A stretch of DNA of 49,517 bases from UBA3263 sp964554665 (GTDB taxonomy: Bacteria > Bacteroidota > Bacteroidia > Bacteroidales > Muribaculaceae), in NCBI GenBank assembly GCA_964554665.1, contig CAZKPP010000010.1:1-49517 (forward strand). Reading direction: 5' to 3'. Below the pieces are notes generated by a model. It was not told the origin of the DNA, did not search any database, and saw only the letters and a list, made by a program, of their open reading frames with translations. A program made the translations under genes and the position numbers. Shown in pieces: positions 34,001 through 42,571 of this stretch. How positions within the stretch are numbered: the stretch's first letter is position 1; every line of letters begins with the position of its first letter.

Positions 34001-37000
34001 TCGAAACCACCAACTTCGAGCAAAACAACATTGAATACGTGCAGTTCTGGATGATGAACCCGTTCCTCGACCCCGAAGCACAGAATCTTGATGGCGGCGA
34101 CCTTTACCTGAACTTCGGCGAGGTTTCGGAAGATATTTTGCGCGACGGCTTCAAGAGCTACGAAAACGGCGTTCCCTACGACGGCAACGACCAATATATG
34201 CGCCAAACCACCTGGGGCCGCGTGTCAACCCAAACGTCGCTAACCTATTCATTTGACAACAATTCCGGCTCGCGCGTGTATCAAGACGTTGGTCTCGACG
34301 GCCTTATTACCTCCGACGAATATGAATCGCCGGCCTACGCCGACTTCCTTGCAAATCTGCGTCAGAAACTCGCACCCGATGCACTGAGCCGCATGCAGGC
34401 CGACCGCTTCTCGCCGCTCAACGACCCCGCCGGCGACAACTATCACTTCTATCGCGGCAACGACTACGACGCCGAGCGCCTGTCGATTCTTGAACGCTAT
34501 AAACGCTACAACGGCGTTGAAGGCAACTCGCTTTCAGCCGAAGATGCCGACGACCCGCTCTATCAATCGTCGCGCTCAACCCCCGACGTGGAAGACATAA
34601 ACCAGGACAACACCCTCAACGAATATGAACGCTACTTCCAGTATCGCATATCGATTCGTCCCGAAGACCTGGTTGTTGGTCAGAACTATATAACCGACAA
34701 ACAGGTTTCGCTGGTGCGCACCCGCGATGGCCAGGATGTTGAGGCAGAGTGGTATCAGTTCAAGATTCCTCTGGCTAACTACGAGTCTAAAGTCGGCTCC
34801 ATCAACGACTTCACCGCCGTGCGCTTTGCGCGCATGTTTATGACCGGCTTCACCGCCCCCACCCACCTCCGCTTCGCAACTCTTGAACTTGTGCGCGGCG
34901 AATGGCGCGGCTATAACTTTAACCTCAACAATCGCTCGGACACTCCCGCCGAGGGTCAGCTCGACCTGTCGGTTGTCAACATCGAGGAAAATGCAGGCCG
35001 CGAACCGGTTAACTACGTGCTGCCCCCCGGTGTTACCCGAATCACTGACCCCGGTCAGAGCCAGATTGTTCAGCTCAACGAACAGTCAATGTCGATGACC
35101 CTGACCGACATCAAGCCCGGCGACGCTCGCGGCGTTTACCGCAACACCCAGCAAGACCTGCGCAACTATAAGCGCATGCAGATGTGGGTACACGCCGAAG
35201 CGCCTATCGACAACACCCAAAACCTGCGCTCGGGCCAGTTCTCGGTGTTCCTGCGCCTCGGCTCCGACGTCAAGGCCAACTACTATGAATATGAAGTGCC
35301 CCTGGAACTTACCGCTCCGGGCCGCTATAACAACGAAGTGGCCTCGCAGCGCTATCTGGTGTGGCCCGAATCTAACTATCTCGATTTCGCCATCCAATCG
35401 CTGGTCGACGTTAAAAACCAGCGCAATGCCGCCATCAATGCCGGCGAGCCCGGGGCATCGTATTCGTCGCGCTTCTCGCGCCGCGACCCCGACCATGAGG
35501 CGAACACCATAACCGTTGTCGGCAACCCGACCGTTGGCGACGTGCGCGTAATGCTCATTGGCGTGCGCAATAATTCCTCGACCGAAAAATCGGGCACCGT
35601 TTGGGTCAACGAACTCAAGGTTACCGACTTCGACGAATCGGGCGGCTGGGCAGCAAAGGCCAACGTCAACCTGCAGATGAGCGACGTTGCCACCTTTAAC
35701 TTCTCGGGCCACTACGAAACATCGGGCTTCGGCAACGTTGACCAGAGCCTGAACCAGCGCCGCATGGACGACTACCGCCAGCTCAACTTCGCAATGCAGG
35801 TCGACGCCGGCCGCTTCCTCCCCGAAAAAGTGAAGCTCCACGCCCCGATCTACTACTCTACCTCGTCGGAAGTTACGACTCCGAAATATAACCCGCTCGA
35901 CACGGACGTGCTGCTCAAGGACGCCCTCGACCAGTGCGCAACCAAGCATCAGCGCGACTCAATCCGCGCCTTTGCCGTCGAGGAAACCAAAACCCAGAAT
36001 TTCTCTATTTCGGGCCTGAAATTCGACGTTAAGTCGAAGAACTCCATGCCATACGACCCTGCAAACTTCACTGCTAACTTCTCGTTCTCGAAGCAACACG
36101 TCAACGACCCGACAACCGAGTATCAGAACACCAACGACTATCGCGGTTCGCTGCAATATAACTGGACTCCCTTCAAGCGCACATGGAAACCGTTCCACAA
36201 AAAGATTGACTCCAAAAAGAAGTCACTGAAGTTTATTCGCGACTGGGAGCTCGGATTCCTGTTCAACAACATTTCTTTCTCTACCAATATTTCGCGCTAC
36301 TACTACGAAAACCAGGTGCGCTCGGAGGTTGACGATAACTTCCAGCTGCCGGTGTCGGTTAGCAAGAACTTCCTTTGGGATAGAAAGCTGTCACTGTCAT
36401 GGAACCTGACCAAAACCCTTAGCTTCCGCTTTGAGAGCAACACTCAGGCGCGCATCGACGAAACGGCCGGTGCCGTTAACCGCCGCCTCTTCCCCGACGA
36501 ATTCAAGGAGTGGAAAGACACGGTGATGTCCTCAATCCGCTCGCTCGGCACGCCCTGGAACTACAACCAGTCGTTCTCGGCCGAATATAAGCTGCCGTTC
36601 AACCAGATTCCGGTGCTCGACTTCCTTTCGGGCACGGCGAAATATAACGCCACCTATCAATGGAACCGCGGCGCCACGGTTGCCGGAGAATCGTTTGGCA
36701 ACACAATTGCCAACAAAGGCGACTTTACAGCCGACGGCCGCATTAACCTCGAAGGACTCTTCAACAAAGTTCCCTACCTCAAAAAGGTTAACCAGCGGTT
36801 TGCATCAAAGCGTTCGTCATCATCCGCCAGCTCTCGCGACCGCGTGCAGCGCACAAAACGCTATGAGCGCACCTTTAAGCTCAAGAGCGACACCTCGCTC
36901 GTTATCCGCCATAATCTCAAGGTTAAGAACGTGCGCGTATCGGCCACCACTACCGACGGCCGCGCCTTCCGCATTGAATCTAAACCGATTGACGAAAATT

Positions 37001-38520
37001 CGGTTGAAATTCTGACCCGTGGCGACAAAAACCTCAAGTTCACCATTACCGAAGTCAAAGAGAAGGAAAAGAAAAACTTCTGGACCGAGGCCGCACAATA
37101 TACGGCCCGCCTGCTCATGTCGCCCCGCAACGCATCGGTGCGCATTCGTCACTCGCAGTCGCTGTCGGTGCCCCTCTGGAACCGCAACGTTGGCATTGGC
37201 TTCGGCCAGAGCAACGGCGACGGCCCCATGGCCCCGGGCCTGGGCTTCGCTTTCGGCTTTGCCGGCGACGACTTTGTTGATCAGGCAAAGGAGCGCGGAT
37301 GGCTGCTGCTCAACGACGGCCAGACTTCGCCTGCGGTTTCTAACCGCGCCCTTGAAATCCGCTTTGAGGGAACTCTTGAGCCTATTCCCGGACTGAAGAT
37401 TTCGCTTAACGCCGACCGAAACGACTCGCGCACCAACTCCGTGCAGTTCATGTATGACGACATGCCCACCTCGCGCTCGGGCACATACACCAAGACCCAC
37501 TGCGCAATCCTTACCGCGCTACGCACCTCAAAGGCCGACGATGGCTATGCCGACCCCTATTTCGAGCGCTTCCTCGAATACATCCCCGTTATGGCCCAAA
37601 GGGTTGAAGATCGCTATCGAGGCGTCAACTACCCCTCAGGAGGCTTTATGCAGGGCAATCCCCTTGCCGGCAAGCCGTTCAATAGGTCTAACGGCGGGGT
37701 GTCGCCAACGTCGTCAGACGTGCTTATTCCCGCATTCATTGCGGCATATACCGGCACCAACCCCTCCAAGCAGTATCTGAACCCCTTCCCGGCCCTCGCC
37801 GCCATATTACCGAACTGGAAGATAACCTACGACGGCCTTATCAACCTCTTCAACCTTAAAAAGGTGTTTAAATCCTTCTCGATAAACCACGCCTATCAGT
37901 GTACCTACACCGTGGGTTCATATTCGGGATTCCTCAACTGGGTATCGGCCGGCGGTTCCAACAATGACATGGGCTTTACCCTCGACGAACTCACCGGCTC
38001 GCCCATTCCGTCATCGCCCTACAACATTGCCTCAGTCACGATTCAGGAGCGTTTCTCGCCCCTGGCAGGTATCAAAGTGACCCTCAACAACGACCTCCGC
38101 TTCAATGCCGAATGGACCGAGCAGCGTACCCTCACGCTCAACTCGTCGGCCGGCCAGTTAGTCGAGGCCACCCAGCGCGGCATAACCATCGGCGCGGGAT
38201 ATAAGATTGTTAACCTTGCCAAAATCTTTAAAATCGCCGGTCGCGGTACCTCAACGTCGCACGACATCGACCTCAACGCCGACTTTAAGCTCACCCAGAG
38301 CCAGGCGCTCATCCGCCGCATAGAGTCGAACTACACGCAGGCCACCTCGGGCACCCGCAACCTCAACGTTAACGTTACCGCCAAATATAATCTCTCGAAG
38401 CGCATCCAGCTCGGCATGTTCTTTGAGCATCAGGTCAACACCCCGCTGGTTTCAAACTCAGCCTTCCCCACCTCCAACAGCGGCTACGGCATCACCTGCA
38501 ACCTCTCCCTCGCCCGCTAA
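31051..38520 (+). CDS. sprA: Type 9 secretion outer-membrane protein SprA
   Basis: 2489 aa from ATG 31051, preferred over ATG 31012 because it places MTLRSKHFSSIHIFILLALL directly as the signal peptide, cleaved near SAYGQ. SprA is the giant outer-membrane barrel that forms the translocation channel of the type 9 secretion system (T9SS). Visible: N-terminal periplasmic repeats (LMQWEFIQDLNQPQN, FNILDMNFSLGPLEKVFGPG), long alternating strand patterns across the chain, the conserved junction SYVDDFEATQTGIDLKSPYA (about residues 845-865) and a C-terminal strand pattern ending NSGYGITCNLSLAR. Length is in the family range. Reading frame is intact over 7.5 kb. No clear TAnnTTTG promoter upstream. 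Confidence 0.95.
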   Translation: MTLRSKHFSSIHIFILLALLAVGLGVESAYGQYYEPQIQAPPPTIPMKPFAGEKMDTILPDGRRDVRPTIPRNFQELMQWEFIQDLNQPQNITTEAEYDPLTQTYLVHVRLGKEDLVTPFALTKKEYEQWQTRQTLGRYWKRRNAELARNATTKEPFNILDMNFSLGPLEKVFGPGGVSLKTTGSVLLSMGIKSNKTDNPALNLDSRRKTYFDFDQKIQASIQASVGNRLSFNMSYNTDATFDFDSKNLNLNYQGEEDDIVQSIEAGNVSFTSGSSLIRGATSLFGFKTKLQFGKLTVQGLISQQNSESKSVSSKGGKQTTKFSVNADNYDENRHFFLSHFFRRNYDRFASKLPFVSSGVNITRVQVWITNKNSNFNESRNLVAFMDLGENEDLDCSYWQPNLGQPNPSNSSNNLLQTIKEQYPDARQINSVTQALAPLSAMGFEGGRDYEKIESARLLSANEYSLNATLGYISLRTTLNADEVLAIAYEYTYNGRVYQVGEFSDDITTTSENIYVKLLKGTTQSPRWPNWRLMMKNVYSLGATRVSQSNFKLQIKYLSDTTGTAINYLPVPGMENKTLLQVMGLDRLDSNQEGNPDGMFDYLDGYTIFPSTGKVIFPVAEPFGAHLEQAIGNPAVAEKYVYTQLYDSTRVVAQQFADKNKFMLTGEYQGSDGSRISLNAFNVPRGSVIVTAGGVTLNENSDYIVDYANGEVTIINQSILDSGQKVSVTLEDQGLFSMERKTLMGLDLNYKFSKDFNAGLTLMHYGEKALTEKVGIGEETVNNTIWGFNFNYNKEFQWLTNWLNLIPTVNAVAPSKISVQGEFAQLVPHKQKSGSNRGSSYVDDFEATQTGIDLKSPYAWSLSSTPSMFQESTLSDDPAYGYGRALLNWYYIDRLFTQRNSSLCPGYIKSDLKQLSNPYVREVTSTEIFPGRELTYGETNLIQTLNLSFYPTERGPYNLDATNIDAQGALQNPASRWGGIMRRLETTNFEQNNIEYVQFWMMNPFLDPEAQNLDGGDLYLNFGEVSEDILRDGFKSYENGVPYDGNDQYMRQTTWGRVSTQTSLTYSFDNNSGSRVYQDVGLDGLITSDEYESPAYADFLANLRQKLAPDALSRMQADRFSPLNDPAGDNYHFYRGNDYDAERLSILERYKRYNGVEGNSLSAEDADDPLYQSSRSTPDVEDINQDNTLNEYERYFQYRISIRPEDLVVGQNYITDKQVSLVRTRDGQDVEAEWYQFKIPLANYESKVGSINDFTAVRFARMFMTGFTAPTHLRFATLELVRGEWRGYNFNLNNRSDTPAEGQLDLSVVNIEENAGREPVNYVLPPGVTRITDPGQSQIVQLNEQSMSMTLTDIKPGDARGVYRNTQQDLRNYKRMQMWVHAEAPIDNTQNLRSGQFSVFLRLGSDVKANYYEYEVPLELTAPGRYNNEVASQRYLVWPESNYLDFAIQSLVDVKNQRNAAINAGEPGASYSSRFSRRDPDHEANTITVVGNPTVGDVRVMLIGVRNNSSTEKSGTVWVNELKVTDFDESGGWAAKANVNLQMSDVATFNFSGHYETSGFGNVDQSLNQRRMDDYRQLNFAMQVDAGRFLPEKVKLHAPIYYSTSSEVTTPKYNPLDTDVLLKDALDQCATKHQRDSIRAFAVEETKTQNFSISGLKFDVKSKNSMPYDPANFTANFSFSKQHVNDPTTEYQNTNDYRGSLQYNWTPFKRTWKPFHKKIDSKKKSLKFIRDWELGFLFNNISFSTNISRYYYENQVRSEVDDNFQLPVSVSKNFLWDRKLSLSWNLTKTLSFRFESNTQARIDETAGAVNRRLFPDEFKEWKDTVMSSIRSLGTPWNYNQSFSAEYKLPFNQIPVLDFLSGTAKYNATYQWNRGATVAGESFGNTIANKGDFTADGRINLEGLFNKVPYLKKVNQRFASKRSSSSASSRDRVQRTKRYERTFKLKSDTSLVIRHNLKVKNVRVSATTTDGRAFRIESKPIDENSVEILTRGDKNLKFTITEVKEKEKKNFWTEAAQYTARLLMSPRNASVRIRHSQSLSVPLWNRNVGIGFGQSNGDGPMAPGLGFAFGFAGDDFVDQAKERGWLLLNDGQTSPAVSNRALEIRFEGTLEPIPGLKISLNADRNDSRTNSVQFMYDDMPTSRSGTYTKTHCAILTALRTSKADDGYADPYFERFLEYIPVMAQRVEDRYRGVNYPSGGFMQGNPLAGKPFNRSNGGVSPTSSDVLIPAFIAAYTGTNPSKQYLNPFPALAAILPNWKITYDGLINLFNLKKVFKSFSINHAYQCTYTVGSYSGFLNWVSAGGSNNDMGFTLDELTGSPIPSSPYNIASVTIQERFSPLAGIKVTLNNDLRFNAEWTEQRTLTLNSSAGQLVEATQRGITIGAGYKIVNLAKIFKIAGRGTSTSHDIDLNADFKLTQSQALIRRIESNYTQATSGTRNLNVNVTAKYNLSKRIQLGMFFEHQVNTPLVSNSAFPTSNSGYGITCNLSLAR

Positions 38521-38556
38521 CCCTAAAATATTGTTCAACTTTTTAGCCGTTTGATT

Positions 38557-38916
38557 ATGGAAATATCGAAGAAACAATATGAATATGCCCTTAATCGCAT
38601 CGAGGAATTACTCCCTTTAGTGACAGACGAAACTCCGGTAACCGATAAAAACTCAATTGAACTGACAATTGTATCAGATGTGGTTGAAACGTATGAAAAA
38701 AAACATTATCCGATAGCTAAACCAACTATCGGAGAACTTATCAGCCTTTCAATCGCAGAAAAAGGAATTACTCAAAAAGAGCTCGCGCGAGAATTGGGAG
38801 TTAGCCCGTCTCGTGTTAGCGATTATATTTCCGGCCGCTCCGAACCAACACTGAAAATAGCGCGAGCCATCTGCCTTATTCTCGGCATTACCCCGGCAGC
38901 CATTCTTGGTCTTTGA
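38557..38916 (+). CDS. HigA-like XRE-family antitoxin/regulator without visible toxin
   Basis: 119 aa from ATG 38557. The C-terminal half is a helix-turn-helix of the Cro/CI type: ELISLSIAEKGITQKELARE followed by LGVSPSRVSDYISGRSEPTL. The N-terminal ~55 residues (QYEYALNRIEELLPLVTDET) match the HigA-like antitoxin layout. Such genes normally sit next to a HigB-type RNase toxin, but the upstream neighbour is sprA (36 nt) and 38917-39442 downstream has no toxin-like frame. It may be a solitary regulator or a remnant of a toxin-antitoxin pair. Confidence 0.8.
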   Translation: MEISKKQYEYALNRIEELLPLVTDETPVTDKNSIELTIVSDVVETYEKKHYPIAKPTIGELISLSIAEKGITQKELARELGVSPSRVSDYISGRSEPTLKIARAICLILGITPAAILGL

Positions 38917-39047
38917 TTCAAAGAATTTTCTTATTTCTGCAAGTTGATGAATAATGTTTTGGGGGGTGCTGAATATTTTTGAGGTATTTTGATGATTATT
39001 TATGGAACTCGCCACTAATTTATCTGAGGCGGTTTTGGGATTTATAT

Positions 39048-39078
39048 TTTGAGTTTTCTAAATTATTTGCTAACTTTG
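39048..39078 (+). promoter_or_regulatory. Promoter of RNA element B
   Basis: TTTG (39048-39051), 19-nt spacer, TAACTTTG (39071-39078): canonical. 38917-39047, upstream, shows no gene or motif. Confidence 0.75.
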
Positions 39079-39083
39079 CGGCG

Positions 39084-39386
39084 CAGACCGACCATGAAGC
39101 CCCGGTCTTGGGTGAGTGGGAGGTATGCACCGACATAATTTTTGAAAGCGTTTATCAGCGCTGATTCTTGACAAGCAGAAATTCTCGCAAAATTTCATTT
39201 AGATGTCAGGGTTCAGACAACGATAGATGCCCGTGGATATGTTATACCTTGTATGCTGCGCAATGCACATACATTGAGTGTTGCATATATAAGCGTGGGC
39301 TTCTGCGTTGTCGTCCGACATCTAAAGGGCAATGCGAGAAGCCTCTGCTTGTAGGACGGCAACAGATACAGACTCCTGCGCTTTTC
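39084..39386 (+). ncRNA. Structured RNA element, copy B
   Basis: Homologous to element A at 11505-11778. Bipartite helix: 39198-39207 with 39317-39326 (TTTAGATGTC/GACATCTAAA, 10 bp) and 39216-39222 with 39306-39312 (GACAACG/CGTTGTC). Alternative 3' domain: 39291-39299 with 39373-39383 (AAGCG-T-GGG/CTCC-TG-CGCTT), 39307-39316 with 39354-39363 (GTTGTCGTCC/GGACGGCAAC) and hairpin GGGC/GCCT (39327-39330, 39341-39344), then a short T run (39382-39385). The paired bases differ from copy A but pairing is kept. About 40 nt are present here between the conserved blocks that copy A lacks (around 39245-39285). 39387-39442 leads to the next ATG and holds nothing else I recognise. Confidence 0.7.
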
Positions 39387-39442
39387 GTATATAAACCAAT
39401 TAATTGCCAACGAGGGGACGACCGCGGCACACGTTATAAAGT

Positions 39443-39748
39443 ATGCATTTGCCCATTTGTATTTGTCGCGATGTAATTGATGTCTTCAATAAAAGAGAAG
39501 ATTACGATTTTGATTCACATGAATTTATTGCTGCACTTAAGCTTAGTTATCCAGCTGCTTATTACAAAGCGCTGCTCAGCAACCTCGCTAACCGCGCGGT
39601 AGAAGAGGCATTTCAACAATTGCATGCGGAGATTGGTAAATTCCTATCAAGAAACCAAAATAAGCTGAACATTCGCTCAGTCGGAAAGCATTGCTCGCTT
39701 AATTATAAGGGAACCGAATCCCAAAATGAAATGTGGAAAAAACTTTAA
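39443..39748 (+). CDS. Hypothetical protein, 101 aa, downstream of RNA element B
   Basis: Not recognised. 101 aa starting at ATG 39443, 57 nt after the end of element B; an internal start is possible because the first ten residues (MHLPICICRD) are unusual. The later part reads EDYDFDSHEFIAALKLSYPA and AEIGKFLSRNQNKLNIRSVG, predicted helical and soluble, ending in GTESQNEMWKKL. AT-rich codons unlike the housekeeping neighbours. A secreted protein gene follows after 14 nt. I can suggest no function. Confidence 0.55.
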   Translation: MHLPICICRDVIDVFNKREDYDFDSHEFIAALKLSYPAAYYKALLSNLANRAVEEAFQQLHAEIGKFLSRNQNKLNIRSVGKHCSLNYKGTESQNEMWKKL

Positions 39749-39762
39749 TCAACCTATAAAAT

Positions 39763-41286
39763 ATGGAAAATAGAATAGCTCAATTCGTGTTTTGCATTGT
39801 AATGTTCCTGTCCGCATTTCATGCAAACGCATCCTCTGTAGATGTAAATGATTATATACCACAAGGTAATGAAACTTTAAAAGATATAACTTACACCGAC
39901 CAATCTATAAGGTTGAAGGGATGGGTTGACAAACAAAAACAGTTTGTTGACGGCTCTCCGATTGAAGTATATCTTCTACGTCGAGATAATTTTCACCCCA
40001 ATATCATTGCAGAGCATAAAATCTTGGAGGGCACAGTGTCTCAGAGTGATGATTCGACATTCGTTGATGGTGTGCTAAGTCAAGAATTCATCCCAGGCGA
40101 GGTATATTCTTCAAAAACATTTTATCCAATCACTACTAATCATATAACCGGCCGCTTTTTAATACATAATAGCAAAGATGGCACACTCAAAGCAAACAAG
40201 AAAAGTGACAAGATTAAGGTTAAAATGGGGGTTTTTACTGTCGATGAGAGAATTGTGCCGCTTTCTATAGAAATAGTTAATCTTAATGAGTATTCAGGTA
40301 AGACATCATTTCTTAACAGTACTGTTAAATTGAATGCAGTAAAAGGAAATAACGATTCTATACATGTAAACTTAACCTGCTATGATTTGCGATTGGATCA
40401 AAGGCACGTGGGAGTAAAATTTGTAGAAACACACACTAAATCTCTAGACTCGATATTCGCAACAAGTAAACCGTATGAAGGTATAAAGTTAAAAGACAAT
40501 GCATATTGGCATGTTGTTTTTAACAATGATGATGAATGGTTTGGTCCTATCTATTTCCATGGAGATGCAGAACAAGACAAAGCATGCAGATACATTTTCG
40601 CCAACGGTGATATTATTAGTACTGATGGCTACTGCTATGATAATACCGTTTCATATCCTTGGGGGAATTATACCGTTTCATATCCTTGGGGGAAATGGCC
40701 TGAATGGAAAGACTCAAAAAGGTGGCGAAACTACACAGTAACTTTCGCCGACGGACAAAAAATAGAGCCTTCAGAATGGCTAAGCTCCATTAACGCCACT
40801 GACATTTTAGATTGGAGTAGATATAAATCACTCTTAGGGGAATCATCTACACCAACAGAATTTCGCGATAATATTATCGCAGCTATTCAATATGAAAAAG
40901 ACAAAGAAAAACAAAAGGAAATCGAAGAAACAGAGAAACGCTTAGCTGAGCAGAGAAAACAACAGGAGTACATAACCAAATATGGTGAAAAATATGGAAA
41001 GCTCGTTCAAGATAGGAAAGTAGAACCGGGTATGACCAAGCAAATGGTCAAAGAATTCTTACAAGAGGAATGGTACACAGTGACGCGCACCGGGAATAAA
41101 GAAGTCTGGCGTTTAAGTGCTCAGAAATTTAAACAATCCGCTTATAAGGATGATAATGGCATAGGCATGTACTTTTTGTCAGGTATGCTCGGTTCTTCTC
41201 TTGACCAGCTAATTGGAATGCGGTTATCGGAGTTTCCTAAAACAATTGTTTTTATAGGAGAAAAAGTAACCTCAACAACTATATAA
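39763..41286 (+). CDS. Secreted hypothetical protein, 507 aa
   Basis: Not recognised as a whole. Signal peptide MENRIAQFVFCIVMFLSAFH with cleavage near HANAS. The first ~350 residues look like beta-rich domains. A charged coiled-coil follows (about 375-400: KDKEKQKEIEETEKRLAEQR). The C-terminal ~90 residues contain VEPGMTKQMVKEFLQEEWYT, reminiscent of the SmpA/BamE-like pattern in which GMT-x-x-x-V marks the first helix. A 27-bp tandem duplication at 40644-40697 repeats the peptide YTVSYPWG. AT-rich like its upstream neighbour; both appear to belong to one acquired segment. Convergent with the MATE gene, 4 nt apart. Confidence 0.7.
   Translation: MENRIAQFVFCIVMFLSAFHANASSVDVNDYIPQGNETLKDITYTDQSIRLKGWVDKQKQFVDGSPIEVYLLRRDNFHPNIIAEHKILEGTVSQSDDSTFVDGVLSQEFIPGEVYSSKTFYPITTNHITGRFLIHNSKDGTLKANKKSDKIKVKMGVFTVDERIVPLSIEIVNLNEYSGKTSFLNSTVKLNAVKGNNDSIHVNLTCYDLRLDQRHVGVKFVETHTKSLDSIFATSKPYEGIKLKDNAYWHVVFNNDDEWFGPIYFHGDAEQDKACRYIFANGDIISTDGYCYDNTVSYPWGNYTVSYPWGKWPEWKDSKRWRNYTVTFADGQKIEPSEWLSSINATDILDWSRYKSLLGESSTPTEFRDNIIAAIQYEKDKEKQKEIEETEKRLAEQRKQQEYITKYGEKYGKLVQDRKVEPGMTKQMVKEFLQEEWYTVTRTGNKEVWRLSAQKFKQSAYKDDNGIGMYFLSGMLGSSLDQLIGMRLSEFPKTIVFIGEKVTSTTI
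40644..40697 (+). repeat. 27-bp in-frame tandem duplication
   Basis: Units 40644-40670 and 40671-40697 share their first 24 bases; the repeat is 9 codons long and keeps the frame of the 507-aa protein. Likely replication slippage. Confidence 0.9.
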
Positions 41287-41290
41287 AGTG

Positions 41291-42571
41291 TTAGAGTTTG
41301 GTGAGGGCGGCGAGAAGGAGGCCGCGGGTGAGGAGGTAGGCGATGAAGGCGAACCAGAGGGCATGGTTGCCCCAGAGGGGAGTCAGTAGCCACCACAAAA
41401 GGAAGAAAACGGCTGTTGCAGCGGCCATGGATATCAGCATCAGTCTGGTGCGGGTGATACCCACGATTATACCATCCCACGTAAAGGCCATGAACCCGGC
41501 AAGCGGAATCGCCGCCCCCCATAATCTGAACTCGCGGGCGGCATTGATGATCAAGCCATCGTCGGTTAGCAATCGCAGGAAGGCATCGCCACTAATTGCG
41601 TATAGCGCCGTAAAGAGCAGGGCCACCGCCCCACCCCACAACATAAATCGCCTGATAAGATCGCGCAATTGCGCGAACTGCGACGCGCCATAAAGGCGAC
41701 CGCACATTGCTTCGGCCGCAAACGCAAAACCGTCCATGAAATAGGAGAACAGCGTAAATAGCTGAAGCAACAAGGTATTCACCGCGAGAATAACGTCTCC
41801 CTGGCGCGCACCGGCGCGGGTAAACCAAACCGTAACCGCAATGAGGCAAAGCGTGCGCAGGAAAATGCTGACATTAACCGTAAAGAACGGCCTCCATGGC
41901 AGCTTCAGGCCCGACCGTTGAAACTTCAGGCCACCGCGCCTGACAACCATTATAAATCCGAGCAGACAGCCAACCCATTGAGCGACCAAAGTTCCGGAAG
42001 CCACGCCCCGGATTTCAAGTTTGAAGATAAAAACAAGAATCAGCGAAACAAGGATGTTGACAACATTGATTGTCAATGAAATCACCATTGGCGAGCGAGT
42101 GTCCTGGCTGCCGACAAACCAGCCGGTCAGCGCATACTGCATCAAAACCGCCGGCGCGCCCCATATAAGCACCGAAAAATAGGTCAGCGCCAACGTGCGC
42201 GTAGGCTCGTCGGGGTCCATGACAAAGAGCGCCAACTCGCCCAACGGCTTTTGAAGCAAAATCAGCAAGCAGCCGAAAAGCAGTCCGATAAAAACGGACC
42301 TGCGCCCTATCAGCCATTGTTCCACGGCATTTTTGTGGCCCACAGCCTGTGCCGTCAGACCCGAAGTGCCGAAGCGGAGAAAGCCGAAAAACCAATAGAG
42401 CATATTGAACAGTGAGCCGCCGACAGCTATGGCCCCGACAAAGGCCGCGCTGCCCAGATGGCCGACAATTGCAACGTCGACCAAGCTGAGCAGCGGGGTT
42501 GTTATGTTGGCGACTATGGCCGGAATGGCCAGTCGCAGGATCTCTTTATCAGTTGAGTTTTTTATCCTCAC
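41291..42571 (-). CDS. MATE-family efflux transporter
   Basis: 426 aa, 12 membrane helices expected. Sodium- or proton-driven multidrug or metabolite exporter. Visible: IPAIVANITTPLLSLVDVAI at the start with GHLGSAAFVGAIAVGGSLFN, the conserved first-lobe pattern; the second lobe starts after about residue 230. Begins with a GTG at 42571 that overlaps the end of the OPT gene by 23 nt in another frame, so it is translationally coupled to it. Bacteroidales MATE proteins of this kind are often DinF-like. The substrate is unknown. Confidence 0.88.
   Translation of the reverse strand: MRIKNSTDKEILRLAIPAIVANITTPLLSLVDVAIVGHLGSAAFVGAIAVGGSLFNMLYWFFGFLRFGTSGLTAQAVGHKNAVEQWLIGRRSVFIGLLFGCLLILLQKPLGELALFVMDPDEPTRTLALTYFSVLIWGAPAVLMQYALTGWFVGSQDTRSPMVISLTINVVNILVSLILVFIFKLEIRGVASGTLVAQWVGCLLGFIMVVRRGGLKFQRSGLKLPWRPFFTVNVSIFLRTLCLIAVTVWFTRAGARQGDVILAVNTLLLQLFTLFSYFMDGFAFAAEAMCGRLYGASQFAQLRDLIRRFMLWGGAVALLFTALYAISGDAFLRLLTDDGLIINAAREFRLWGAAIPLAGFMAFTWDGIIVGITRTRLMLISMAAATAVFFLLWWLLTPLWGNHALWFAFIAYLLTRGLLLAALTKL

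Noticed and set aside
35086..35949. 287-aa frame antisense to sprA
   Set aside because: One of several shadows produced by the biased codons of sprA.
39168..39476. Open frames across RNA element B on both strands (102 aa plus, 65 and 62 aa minus)
   Set aside because: They overlie a segment whose homology to element A is explained by base-paired RNA; copy A does not keep the same frames, and residue composition (many Cys/Arg/Lys) is unlike a real protein.
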